Shown here in pieces: positions 1 to 13,159 of a stretch of 64,000 bases of DNA. Position 1 is the stretch's first letter. Every line of letters starts with the position of its first letter. A program made the translations under genes and the position numbers. A model generated the notes under the pieces. It made no database searches and was not told where the DNA came from. It saw only the letters and a list, made by a program, of their open reading frames with translations. Source of the DNA: Lamellibrachia satsuma (lineage: Eukaryota; Annelida; Polychaeta; Sabellida; Siboglinidae); NCBI GenBank assembly GCA_033239005.1, contig BSQZ01000101.1:833501-897500 (forward strand). The letters are read 5' to 3'.

Positions 1-90
1 TTATCACATGTTATCACGTGTTATCATATGTTAACACACAAACACATAACATTTGGCGACGTTTCTTGCAGACTAGTTACAGCAGCAGAA

Positions 91-640
91 CAAGGTACTT
101 ACCTTTGGTTGGACGACATGTACAAAGAACAGCGGTAGAGAAATGTACTTACCATTGGTTGGACGACATGTACAAAGAACAGCGGTAGAGAAAGGTTCTT
201 ACCACTGGTTGGACGATATGTACAAAGAACAGCGGTAGAAAAAGGTTCTTACCATTGGTTGGACGACATGTACAAAGAACAGCGGTAGATAAAGGTTCTT
301 ACCATTGGTTGGACGACATGTACAAAGAACAGCGGTAGAGAAAGGTACTTACCTTTGGTTGGACGACATGTACAAAGAACAGCGGTAGAGAAATGTACTT
401 ACCATTGGTTGGACGACATGTACAAAGAACAGCGGTAGAGAAAGGTACTTACCTTTGGTTGGACGACATGTACAAAGAACAGCGGTAGAGAAAGGTACTT
501 ACCATTGGTTGGACGACATGTACAAAGAACAGCGGTAGAGAAAGGTACTTAACTTTGGTTGGACGACATGTACAAAGAACAGCGGTAGAGAAATGTACTT
601 ACCATTGGTTGGACGACACGTACACACAGAATGTCAACAG
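91..640 (+). repeat. 50-bp minisatellite made from DEG/ENaC exon 3
   Basis: About 11 copies of a 50-bp unit (core TTGGTTGGACGACATGTAC) begin right after a CTTGCAG acceptor. The unit matches exon 3 of the intact gene, which reads in the same order AGCGGTAGAGAAAGGTACTT, then CGTTGGTTGAGCGACATGTAC. 50 is not a multiple of 3, so the array destroys the frame. A stray further copy is at about 768-803. Confidence 0.9.
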
Positions 641-677
641 ATGAATGCAACAGAGTATATTGTGCTCAGAATATACT

Positions 678-1002
<325 letters not shown>

Positions 1003-1559
1003 TAATATTAATAGGTTATAGGCTATTTCAGAGTGTTTCTTACAAAGTGGGAAGAAAATGCCCCAGTCGTTTCATTTACCCCCCTCCCAGTCAGGCCAAC
1101 TGACCTCCCACAATACTACCCCATCATACATCATCTTGTATTTTTAGTGAAAGTGAAACGGATGCAAGGACGAGAAAGGGAATTGAAAGTGCTCTTTCGG
1201 GACATTTCCCCCTGCGGAAATTCAATAACAAATGCCATGTAACATTTGCCTTTATTTGAGTCATCGTCAACGGTCAAGCATGATCGACGTTATGACATGG
1301 TAGTACGATATTTGGTTGTCGTTGTTCCGTAATCATCCCCACGTTCATATTACTGTCTCAATAGTTGTCGGTGGCAGGGGAAGCCATGCAGTCACGAAGA
1401 CTTCCAGGAGACCGTGACTGATGTTGGAGTGTGCTACACGTTCAACGCCCGGATTAGCCCCAACTCCACGATCAATGCAACTGGTAAATAACCCTATCTT
1501 CTGCAGCATTAACAGTTGCATTGCGAGGCCTGTAAACGACTTCATTTGACACTAGCAAA

Positions 1560-2264
1560 TGACACATAACAACAAGATGGGGATAATCGTTGCACGCCTG
1601 ATACTCTCATATACAGTTCCCGTTTTATTAATCTGGTGCGTTTTTTGTTTCATCAGAATACATGAAGCATATAATAACTAAAATTGCATTGTTTTCTACT
1701 ATATGCAATTTAATATTGGAATTGGAATTGAAATTTATTCAACATTTCAACATAAAGCAGTACAATACAACATTATACATAGCAGTGACACGTCAGCACC
1801 ATTTTGCTGCTATACCTATCAAGATCTGTAAATACATAGGCTGATTTAAGGAAATGTTGAAGGGAAATGCAGGAAGTGCAATACTTATAATAAGCATATC
1901 CCACTATATAAAAATACACAAATTAATTAAGCATGTGAAGATCACAATAAACTTAAATACATACATTAATTAATACTACTAAAATTGGTATTACATACTA
2001 CCATACTGTTTGCCGAGAACAAACAAAGTTGATAGACAATTTGTATCTGAAATATTTAGGATGTGAGCTAGGATGTGACTAAGTGTGATATTTATTGACC
2101 ACATAATGTTTGTAGCTTATGTTAAAGGCACTGTATTACTGCTATTTTTTATCGCATGTAGCATTTACAAGATTAAATATCATATAATAGGTTTTTGATA
2201 TATTTAATAAAGTTTGTTTACTTTGAACCAGGTGCTTATTTTGTTCAAATCTATTGATACCTCT
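1560..2264. other. No gene seen: decayed intron and AT-rich DNA
   Basis: From 1560 to about 1640 the sequence still aligns (reverse complement) with the intron after exon 4 of the intact gene. From about 1640 to 2264 it is AT-rich, with no coding potential that I can support. Confidence 0.5.
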
Positions 2265-3090
2265 CAGAACATCTCAGACAGGTCACTTCCTTCAATATAA
2301 AAACTGGTGTCATCAGCGAAACGTATTGACTTGAGGTGTGAAGATGCTTTACTTAGGTCATTAATATATAAAATAAAAAGAGTTGGCTATAGATTTGACC
2401 CTTGCGGTACACCACTAGTTACAGTGGAAAATCAGAATTTATACCATTATAACATACACATTGTCTCCTGTTTCCAGGTAACTACGTAACCACTTTTTCG
2501 CTACACCCCTAATGCCATAATGTTCTTGTTTATCAACAAGAATTATGTGATCCACCGTGTCGAAGGCGTTCTATAAATCAATAAAAAACCGATTGTAAAC
2601 TTTCCTCTATCCACAGCATTTGTAATCTCCTCTACTAATTCCATAATTGCAATTGATGTGGACATATTTTTTAAAACCATACTGACGTAAGTATAGTGTT
2701 TGCTTTTTATTTAGGAAATCCATTATTCTGTTGTTGAATATGTTTTCTAGGATCTTTGAAAACTGAGATAGCAAGGATGTAGATCAAAAGTTGGAGACTT
2801 TTTGGTCATCCCCTGCTTTGAATAGAGGAATGACCTTAGCAGTTTTCATATCATAAGGAAACACACCTTGTTCTAATGACAAGTTACATATATTTCTCAA
2901 TGGAGCTAATATGTGCGGAACGATTTTTTCCACTAAGCAGTTGTCTATGCCGTCATAACGTTTTGACTTTTACTCTTGCATTTACAGACAATAGCTAACA
3001 TTTCTTCATCCGATACTGGATTTAAGAATAACGATTCTTCCACCCTGTCACCTAGAAAGGACACAAAGCTTGTATTACATTTAGGTATGG
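2265..3090 (-). mobile_element. Non-LTR retrotransposon reverse-transcriptase fragment
   Basis: Minus-strand translation in shifting frames gives, in order, a VIPLFKxGD segment, QYGFK, an [10 protein letters not shown] block, [24 protein letters not shown] and FADDTSFYI. These are RT motifs 1-5 of a LINE (Jockey/Rex/CR1-like group). Several stops and frameshifts make it inactive. The fragment lies where exon 5 of the DEG/ENaC pseudogene should be. Its upstream edge is near 3090, where homology to the intact gene's intron resumes. Confidence 0.82.
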
Positions 3091-3134
3091 TTCGGGCTAA
3101 AGATGAACTGTATCCCAATTTCTTCCCTTATTTA

Positions 3135-3320
3135 TCTTCCTTCTGTATTCCTGTAATTCACTGGATCCAGCTGCTCTCGCAAATGTGTAGCTTCTGTTAT
3201 TGTTGCTTTGTCAATGCCACCGTCGCAAGACCACACAATCAGCCGGCGTTGCACACGCTCTGTCAGTGCCGCTCTCTCTAGACCACATAAGTATGCCGGT
3301 GTTACATACGCTCTCATAAT
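3135..3320 (-). repeat. Two diverged units of the 53-bp intronic satellite
   Basis: The reverse complement of this stretch matches the 53-bp unit amplified at 42900-43925 (GCGGCACTGACAGAGTGTGT core) and its flank (ACATTTGCGAGAACAACTGG-like). Only about two units exist here. A further fragment of one unit sits at about 4018-4052, inside the first copy of the 870-bp duplication. Confidence 0.78.
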
Positions 3321-3633
3321 TTTCACTTTCAACTTTAGTGTTTTTTTGTCTGACAAATACACACAATATGACAAAGAAACACAAAAAGCTGCGCTACTTC
3401 AGTCGTTACTCGCAGGAGCATGCTACAGGGAATGCATCACTGACCTCGTTGTCGACACGTGTGGCTGCACAGGTTACTATATGCCACGTTTCGTCTATGC
3501 AGGTTAATAGTTCATTATGATGTGTCATGATTAAAAAAAAACATAACAACTTGCAACAACACTTAGGAATATCACGCCAGTGGTTTACTAGGAAAACCTT
3601 GTTGAACACACAGCATCTTAATTTTAGGGGCCG

Positions 3634-5373
3634 CGCCATAGCAACATTCGCTCGCCAAATGGAAATATATTTGTATATACATATTCTTGTTTTTGCCAAA
3701 GCGATATGGTCATGCTGATTGCGTCCAGAATGACCAAAATAGGTTACATAATTTGTAGCCTATTTTGGTCTTTGTTTACTAAAATATTCCTCTTTCTAAA
3801 AAAATATTAAGTTTGCTTGGGATGTTGTGTTGGTTATGTTTATACCGGCCTCACTTACTACGTCACGGGTAGGCTAGGTTACCTTATTATCATAAAACCG
3901 GAATCTCCCACTTTTAGAACATTATACACTATAAACCACTGGCGATATTCTTCATTTTAATTGCACATGGTTATTTTGTATTATTGCTTTTTATGTGCAT
4001 AGCCCCAACACAATGAATCTGTCAGTGCCGCTCTCTCTAGACCACATACACTACACAGTGCATGCGTTCAAAAGCTGTGTCATACTAACACATTATTTTG
4101 TGATTAAGGTATTCCTAAGCTACATGACATAATACAATTAAGAATTTATATTGTAAATTGCAAAGCAAATAATAACGTGTTGCTAGATAGCTTGCAACAA
4201 TTCTTCCATTGTAAATATGATCCAATGCACGTGACACGCCAAATTAATAAACTGAAACAAGTAAATTGATTACACCACCACCACCTAAATGTGCTAAAAT
4301 AATTATCAGTTTTACTATTGATTACAGACGAACCGCCCGTGTGTAACGTCTCCCGATACATAAGCTGCCTGCTGCCAGCGATAGGTAAGTGGATATGGAA
4401 ATATGACAGTTCATCGACTGTTAGTCAGGTACCTTAGCAACATATATTGATGATATGGGTACAGACCGGATAAAAGCACAATACTTTGTTTTCTGATTCC
4501 TTGTAAATACGTATTGCCATAGCAACATTCGCTCGCCAAATGGAAATATATTTGTATATACATATTCTTGTTCTTGCCAAAGCGATATGGTCATGCTGAT
4601 TGCGTCCAGAATGACCAAAATAGGTTACATAATTTGTAGCCTATTTTGGTCTTTGTTTACTAAAATATTCCTCTTTCTAAAAAAATATTAAGTTTGCTTG
4701 GGATGTTGTGTTGGTTATGTTTATACCGGCCTCACTTACTACGTCACGGGTAGGCTAGGTTACCTTATTATCATAAAACCGGAATCTCCCACTTTTAGAA
4801 CATTATACACTATAAACCACTGGCGATATTCTTCATTTTAATTGCACATGGTTATTTTGTATTATTGCTTTTTAGGTGCATAGCCCCAACACAATGAATT
4901 TTGTTTTTCTTTAATACAACTACACAGTGCATGCGTTCAAAAGCTGTGTCATACTAACACATTATTTTGTGATTAAGGTATTCCTAAGCTACATGACATA
5001 ATACAATTAAGAATTTATATTGTAAATTGCAAAGCAAATAATAACGTGTTGCTAGATAGCTTGCAACAATTCTTCCATTGTAAATATGATCCAATGCACG
5101 TGACACGCCAAATTAATAAACTGAAACAAGTAAATGGATTACACCACCACCACCTAAATGTGCTAAAATAATTATCAGTTTTACTATTGATTACAGACGA
5201 ACCGCCCGTGTGTAACGTCTCCCGATACATAAGCTGCCTGCTGCCAGCGATAGGTAAGTGGATATGGAAATATGACAGTTCATCGACTGTTAGTCAGGTA
5301 CCTTAGCAACATATATTGATGATATGGGTACAGACCGGATAAAAGCACAATACTTTGTTTTCTGATTCCTTGT
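3634..5373 (+). repeat. Tandem direct duplication of about 870 bp carrying exon 7
   Basis: Positions 3634-4503 and 4516-5373 are nearly identical. Each starts at GCCATAGCAACATTCGCTCG and ends at TACTTTGTTTTCTGATTCC. Each copy contains the 57-bp exon 7 with intact splice sites. The main difference is about 45 bp near 4018-4052, where copy 1 holds a fragment of the 53-bp satellite. The inverted homologue in the intact gene (about 40650-41780) has one exon 7. Confidence 0.92.
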
Positions 5374-7398
5374 GATATTAACTGTAACTTTTTGATAAGA
5401 GTCAGCACATATTAGGTCCATTAGTTTTTATTCCCCATTAGTCCCTGCTGCATACCGGAAATATGGAATTGGTGCACGGTGAATCGCAATATCAAGTGAC
5501 ACGGGATATGTGCATTCCCAAATTGATGCTTTGAGATTGGTTGAAAGACGAAGTGAGACAATTATCGATTGTACGTATCGTCGTTTTTTACTTACAGATA
5601 ACTTACGAAATAGTTCCGAAGTATCTTAGCAGAGTACAACCTAAACGTCTTAATATAGAGCGCCACTGAACGCGATTCTTCGTACCACCCCGTTCCGTGC
5701 CGGTTGACATGCTGGCTCGACTAATTGTCAATTGTCACAGAAGTCGTTTGTAAGTGACAAGCTCTGACATTTCAAGGCTCCGCGTCTTCCATCGAGGTTC
5801 AGTTTTGTAAACGTCGAAGTGTTGCTTTCAAAATTGCCTCTACTTTATTTAGAAGCGTCTAGGCGGCCAGTGTTATGTTAGAATATATAATATAGTTTAT
5901 GCTACATAACATAATTTTAAGATGAAAACTAGCAGAAAAAGTCGTTTTAAATTGATACCAACCACAATGCCATTGTGTAAAAAAGTTTACCTTTCTAATT
6001 AGTGCGCTTAATTTTTCAGTGGCAACATAGTGTTTGTCATTTGTGATGTCATGGTTGATAGATTTTGGCAAGATTAGTGTTGTCAGATTCAACGACTGGA
6101 CAGCGGAACTCTTGAATGGAAGTTATTTCTAACCAATTGTCTACAGTCTATAATAGTTCTCAGGTATCTAGCATCGTTGTGACAAGCCCACGCAGGGGAA
6201 ACTAAAGAAAACAGTTCAATATGGTAATTTGCAACTATCCTAAGCAAATTAGCATTGTACTATTTATGTCCGTGTTCAACCTTACTGCTCTTGGACTACT
6301 AGCCTAGCGGTCGCGAGTGCCTATTTTGTCACAATATACTTATTAAATTGTTTTATTACCACAACTATTTACATGATTTCTGGTCATTTTGAGCCACTGT
6401 ACACCGCTATGTCGGTGCAGATATTGATTTCTTGGCCAACATATGACCCAACCCTGTAAGGTAGCAAGTGCCAATTTGATAAAAGAACTACAATTAAATT
6501 AAACTTGTAATAAATCAACCATATTAAATTGACTTTTTTTTATTGGGTCACCCACTGGCAGTATTCCCGGTCAATTTGTTGGTCATTTTGTAAGTCCACG
6601 AATGTGCAGGCTTTGATGTCCTGGCCAAAGCATTCACCCTCACGTAAAGTCTCGAAAACTTTTGGAACCCTCTAACCAAATTAAATTGGTTTTCTTACAG
6701 TTAAGACAATCTATTGACATTACTCCAGGTAATGTTGAGCCATTCGGCATCTCTCTACGGGTGCTGGAATTGGGTATGGGAATTGTTTGGATATCGATAC
6801 AAGCACCTACACAATGATCAGGAGTAATGCCAGTAGGTGTTACAATAACAAACAAAACATGTGACGTAGATGAAGGGATACACAGTTATCTTAATACATA
6901 TTGCTTGACAACAAAAGCACTCGTGATTTTGCAAGGTAGGATATTGTTTGTCTAGTTATTCAGTAGCAACCCGGCATTTTCGGAAAGTGTACAATGTTAT
7001 CTTGTCTGGCAAAATTCGCTCGCCAAATAAAATTATATTTGTATCCACCTATTTCTATGCTTACCAATACGATATGGCCATGCTGTTTGCGTTAAAGCTC
7101 AACTAACCTAACTTATTTTGGCCTTTATTTATTAACCTTCACCGGCACACATATAGATGCTTACACATTTGCTCAACTTGGGTCAAATATGCTGTGTAGT
7201 GTATCAAAAAATAATGTACATTTTGTGAGATTAGTCATCATTGTTATGCAACATAGGAAGTTTATTCTTAAAATTAGCTTAAATCTCTAAAAATTAATAG
7301 ACGAACACATTAAGGAAAAAGTGCTTCTTGACAAATTATTCTTATACATGTACATTGTACCTTCGTGTGTTAACGTGATTGTCATTCACTGCTCGCTT
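5374..7398. other. No gene seen: intron of the pseudogene
   Basis: AT-rich intronic DNA. The part from about 6350 to 7100 is a diverged inverted homologue of 39140-40380 in the intact gene, including a further copy of the CGCTCGCCAAATA segment near 7020. I find no exon here. Confidence 0.6.
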
Positions 7399-7399
7399 T

Positions 7400-8640
7400 C
7401 AACACAAGTTGTTATCTGGGATGAATGGTCGGCGGATGCAAATCTGTTGCATAACGAACATAACGAACATAACGAACATAACGAACATACAGCCGATGGA
7501 TGTTTTCTTGTCCCTTCCTCTTGGACATAGCTGACATCGCTTTCTGATCTGATATCCTGCTTCTCTGGCAGGCTGTGGATGAACGACTAGTTTTCCAAAC
7601 ATTTTCAAAGCTGTTTTGACACGAAGCAGCATGATACAAACATTCAACATATGATGCTAAATCCAGTCATCAGTTAGACAATATCCGATTTGTTTGAGGA
7701 ACTTACGTCGAAGTACCTTTTTGTTGTTAGCAGCCCACTCACGATTCAAGGACACCCAAATCAAAAAGCCGCTACACCAGCTACATCCAACATGTTGAAG
7801 AATAGTACCATGGGCCAGTGGTTGATCGTTCGCTTACATGGCAACAAAGTAGCCAGATGGTCCATAGAGTCAACAACACTTTTCTTGCTGTTGTAATGGA
7901 GAATTATTTCCGGCTTCTGAACATCTCCATCAGTGGCTGCGTCATAATGCATAGTTGACTGGACGATTACTGTTTTTCCCTTGGATTGTACATATGGTGT
8001 CATGGTCACATTTCCCGCGAATCCAAACATGGACTAATATTCTGGTCGGTTATTAGCTGGTTGCATTTCTCGTGGAATATATGCTATGTTATTTCGCAGT
8101 GTTCCAACTATTGTAATATGCTGTAACAAGAGTTCCGCAGCCAGTGGCACGGATGTGAACGGATTATCGCAGACAACATTTCTAGGGTCCACAAGTGTTC
8201 GTGACAACTTCTGTACCAAGGCCGACACGCCCGGCTTCACCAGGTTGCCGCTCAAGAAAAACTTCCCCTTTCAATGGATAAGATGTAACCCCATTACAAT
8301 TCCACCAAATCTTCAATCCTTATTTGGCTGACTTACTCGGTATGTATTGTTTACAGGCACACCTTCCCCTGAATGACACAAGTTCCATGTCAACAGTCAT
8401 GTCAGGAACTGGGATATAGCACCGTTGCAGTTTTCCAAGAAATATCTCCCAAACATCTCTGAATGCGGCAAGTTTATATGTTTCCCACTTGCAGCTCGTT
8501 TATTCTTTGTCAAATCGGAAAAAAATCGAAGGATGTCCTTGAAGCGATTGAATGATATTGTGACGCAGGAAATTGGCCTTCCACTTTCACATGACCATAT
8601 GGCCCTATGTACACCAACAATCAGTAGCAAGGATCCACGT
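7400..8640 (-). pseudogene. piggyBac-type DNA transposase relic
   Basis: Minus-strand fragments in broken frames match a PGBD-type DDE transposase. At the N-terminal side is FNRFKDILRFFSDL. Then comes VVCDNPFTSVPLAAELLLQH, holding the second catalytic Asp (cf. CDNWFTS), followed by GTLRNN. Next are KPEIILHYNSKKSVVDSMDH with the third Asp, and RTINHWPMVLFFNMLDVA. A C-terminal cysteine-rich piece (RKRCQLCPRG...GC) is disrupted by a four-copy 9-bp AACGAACAT repeat at about 7455-7492. The first catalytic Asp region is not recognised. No TTAA-flanked inverted termini were identified. The relic sits in the large intron before exon 8 of the pseudogene. Confidence 0.85.
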
Positions 8641-8978
8641 GGGTCTTATGTACACCAACAATCAGTAGCAAGGTTCCACGTGGGCCCTATGTACACCAAC
8701 AATCAGTAGCAAGGTTCCACGTGGGCCCTATGCACACCAACAATCAGTAACAAGGTTCCACGTGGGCCCTATATACACCAACAATCAGTAGCAAGGTTCC
8801 ACGTGGGCCCTATGTACACAAACAATCAGTAGCAAGGTTCCACGTGGGCCCTATGTACACCAACAATCAGTAGCAAGGTTCCACGTGAACCCTATGTAAA
8901 CCAACAATCAGTAGCAAGGTTCCACGTGGGCTCTATGAACACCAACAACCAGTAGCAAGGTTCCACGCGGGCCCTAAG
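8601..8978. repeat. 41-bp minisatellite next to the piggyBac relic
   Basis: Nine copies of a 41-bp unit (ACACCAACAATCAGTAGCAA core, then GGTTCCACGTGGGCCCTATG). The first copy lies within the open frame of the transposase N-terminus, so the array seems to have grown from the edge of the transposon relic. Each unit carries CACGTG next to GGGCCC. Confidence 0.92.
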
Positions 8979-8979
8979 T

Positions 8980-9537
8980 TTATTTCCTTGATGTATGTTG
9001 GGGTAAAAAACATTCATCTTCGTTCGTTAGACGCTGCTCAACTAAACTTACATTAAGCTTTTTAAATTAACTAATCTTCTTCTCTGTGCATATTTAAACC
9101 ATTTGTAAGTGCTCAGACAATAAAGTCTATTCGCGGATACTTTACTCACCAGAAGACATTAAAACAAATCACCAACAGTTTCGAAAAACCTCAACAAAAA
9201 ACACGTTTAGCTCACATTTTCTGACCGTTTTCATAAATGGCGCTTATTGTACATCAATCGTGTTCTAATAACATGTTCAATCACTCGGTGGTTCCAAGTA
9301 ACTATCGCTGCTGTAGTTTCCAGGGAAACATGGGTGGCTCAACTAATGCTGTGGCTCAACTAACACTACCTTCCCCTAACAATCTCTCGTGGAGCTCTAC
9401 GTCATATGGACTCTTGATTTAGCGCGAATCACGCAATTAAAAAGTTAACGTAACAACACTAACCTAACTGGAACTACAAGTGTGCTGCAGCTACTGCTAC
9501 AGTGTACTCACATTTTAAAGCGACATTTGCTTTTCAG
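8980..9537. other. No gene seen: intron before exon 8 of the pseudogene
   Basis: The sequence is homologous in inverted orientation to about 37480-37800 of the intact gene. It ends in a TTTTCAG acceptor at 9531-9537. Confidence 0.6.
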
Positions 9538-11577
9538 AAATATTTAACGAAACCTTCTCTGACACGTGCGTGTGCCCGAAAGCGTGTGATATTGTGCATT
9601 ACAAAACGTCCATGAGCTAAGCATCCGCCAACCAGAACCACGAAGAGCGATTTGATTTATCTGAAGCATTCCTCTTTAAAACGGGGAAGAACTTGAACGA
9701 ATCGCTCGACACGAAGGAACGTTTATTGCCAGATAGACGGCGAGCTAACATAGAGGAGGCGGAACGAGTTATACGTGCGTTACCACAAGAGGCACCCAAC
9801 GAATTCTTGTATGCCTTTGGTTTTGACTTCTATAGCCGTTACAACATCTACATTAATATAATGACAATGGGAATGCACAATATACTTGAAGTATTTCAGA
9901 GATATTTATTAACGGTTGGGACAGCATGATTTTTTATGATTGCATGTCTGATTCGATCGAGCTGTCTCAAATACTCAACAATTCCGCCAACATGAGTGGG
10001 GAAAAACCTTGGCGAGCAGCTCTACAGCGAGCAGCTCTACAGAAGAAAAGCTCATCGCTTCGAAAAGAGCTTTACACAATCTAGACCGAGTGCACAACGC
10101 TTACTGCAACGCTGTCCCTTTGGTAAACAACATGGTTACACCGAATGGCAGTTACGACTCGCTCTATCTAACTGAAGAATTGTTCCCCAAAACCACTGAA
10201 ATAAATCAGACGTACACTCGACTCAGAAGACACGTTATGAAGTATATGGAAAACATTGATTGGTTATTCCGTATCTACAACGCCGATGCTCACGTAGTCA
10301 AACTAATTTCAAATTGCTACGGGTTCTTGGAAGCTTCAGTCGAATACGACAAGGACATAAGTTTGTACGAGTTGCTTGTCATACGACAACCGCTTCAGCG
10401 TATTATAGATCAAAATAATGAAATCAAACAGCATCAAGAAAACTTCGTCAATAACGTTGTAAGACGGTTTCGTTCTGAAATTAATTATTACTTAGTTAAC
10501 ATTCACAAGATGCGGGCTCTATGGCGTGAGTACAGCATTTCACACGCGACTGATACACTTGTTGCATACTTGGACAACTTGAAGAATGAAAGACACGTCA
10601 GCAAATTATCCCTTGCCGTCATCTTAAAAATTCACGTCATTTAGGAAGTGTGAATTGCAGGTACTTTTTAACCACGACAAAAAACTAGCTGGCTGCATGG
10701 TTCGATAAACAGTACGGCCACTACACTAGATTTTCAAGATAAGATAAAGCTACCATGAAAAACTATTTCATGCCTAACATAAACAGATCGATCTATCGGA
10801 GGATGCTACGACGTGACAGGAGTCTCTTTTATGAATGCCACCAAGAAATGAGACAAGTTAAACCGTCGTACAACTTCACGACTCTCTCGCTAAGGCAAAT
10901 AACCGCTTTCAAGAAGAAGTCTCGATTGGACGGAACTTTTTTCAGGTATGTTAATGTCGTATAAACCATTGCGCATCTGCTTATTACTACGAACAGCTAG
11001 ATCCATAAATGCACACCTTTCTAACGCAGCCAACAAACAAACGGCCTCTTCTAATTGTACGACACACATGCTTACGCATTTAAAATGACTCTGTTGAAAG
11101 TGTTCATGCATTTTATTACATACCGTGTAGCTGCGGCTTTACCAGTGCATAAATATGGGCGTCAGATCCAGCCATTATTGTCCAGTAGAAATCAGTACAT
11201 AAAAAACACTGGACATTTTGATTAAAAAGTTAATGTGTATGAAATCATAATTACTGCTGTTAGCATGTTGTTGTTGCTCTCCTCTTTACGTTGAAGTCCT
11301 ACGTGAGGCAGGTACCGGATCTGGTCTTCTTCTTCGTCACTGGTCAAGTTTAACTACCGTCTGCACAAACAGTCTCCACTCCATACATCACTCGCTCGAG
11401 TTCTCCACTTCTCTCTCCTCCTCCCAAATCTCTCTTCACGCAGTCCTCCAATCTCAATATCGGTCTTCGTCTTTTCTTTCTACCCTCCACTCTAAGCGCA
11501 TCCGCAAGAGATGGCACTACTACACGTATTTTTATAAAACCAAAGGATTTGGAGAGGACTAAAGCAAGGAATGTGGA

Positions 11578-11772
11578 TGTGTGTATTTTATCAATAGCTC
11601 AACATGACCACGATTAATTTCAAATGATATCACAATAGCGAAATCCCAATACAATTTGGGTAAATCTTTATAATTATGTCTTTTTGTGTTAACAAAATGC
11701 AAATTGGATTTTACTATTGTGATATCCATTGAAATTAATCGTGGTAATGTTGAGCTATTGGTAAAATACACA
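11578..11772. repeat. Long imperfect palindrome (hairpin) of about 190 bp
   Basis: An arm of about 58 bp (11579-11637, with CACGATTAATTTCAAATGAT) is repeated inverted at about 11712-11771 (GAAATTAATCGTGGTAATGT), with a spacer of about 75 bp. It could fold into a long hairpin and resembles a small MITE or a local inverted duplication. The homologous place in the intact gene (34840-34960) has a related but less symmetrical sequence. Confidence 0.8.
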
Positions 11773-12210
11773 CGCTCGTTTATTGTTTGTCGCAATGAAT
11801 CATATATTCACACCTTCGACTGAATCTGTTTCTGGAGCTGAATATTTACATGCGCTACTTGCGTGTCCAGGAATAGGAGCAGCTTGAGGCCTACAGTCTC
11901 ATTGATTTACTAAGTAAGGCTAACTTGCTTTATTAAACTTAAAAAAAACTAAGTAAACCTCAGTTGTTTTGTTCATAGATCATTGACACAGTCCTGGATC
12001 GGCATATTGTTAAAATGTCAGAGAAGAAATCTCAGTTATTGTAAATGTAAAACACCCTTTAAAATATACTGCAATTTTAGTGGTCAACGATAGGTAGACA
12101 CTTCTATATCATCATAACCGTGTCCACGCTTAACTTTTTCACAAAGAACTCTCACGATATTTTAACTTTAATTCGCTGATTCGATCCATATTATTTCTTG
12201 GTTCTTGTTG

Positions 12211-12389
<179 letters not shown>

Positions 12390-12784
12390 TTTTCCGGTCG
12401 AGTGAGCGTCTTTTGTCATTATTTTAGGTGTCTGATGAACACTAACAAGTACCTGGCATAACGGGCCCAACAGAAGTTAAATCACATAAGAAGGCAGCCA
12501 CATCAATGTTGATGTTTCGAGGCATCAGCAGATGTTCGTTACATGTTAAGGAGATACACATGTTTACATCACACGTGGAATAGATTAATAATTGCTGATG
12601 CGTGTTACAGGTGACCTCGGGGGTTCGATGGGGCTGCTCATTGGCGCGAGCGTCATCACCCTCTTCGAGGCTGTAGACGCCTTCGCGATCACATTGACCA
12701 GTTGGCGGCGTAGGAAGAAAAGGCGACAAGACAACGGCGATCACCAAATTGTGTCGCTACGACAGTCAAACAACTGATCTTCTT

Positions 12785-12791
<7 letters not shown>

Positions 12792-12875
<84 letters not shown>
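12792..12875. repeat. (TA)n microsatellite
   Basis: An uninterrupted TA run preceded by a short GT run, immediately 3' of the pseudogene's last exon. Confidence 0.95.
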
Positions 12876-13159
12876 CGTGATGATGATGGTTGTTAATGAA
12901 CAGAGGTGATCGAACATAATGTACCATGTTTGTGGCATTTTTTCACTGTTGCTTGATTTGTATTTCACTATGAATTTTGGTTCGCTTTAAAACACAATAA
13001 GCGATGTAGCATAAATGTTAACAACGTCCAGTTTACAAACGACATGACAACTAGAACATTGTATTAAAACGTGGCAATCGGACAACTTAGTTAGCGTATC
13101 GTTGCTATTTTCACACTAAGAACCGCCTCCGAATTAGTGTCACATGACTCAAATATCAG

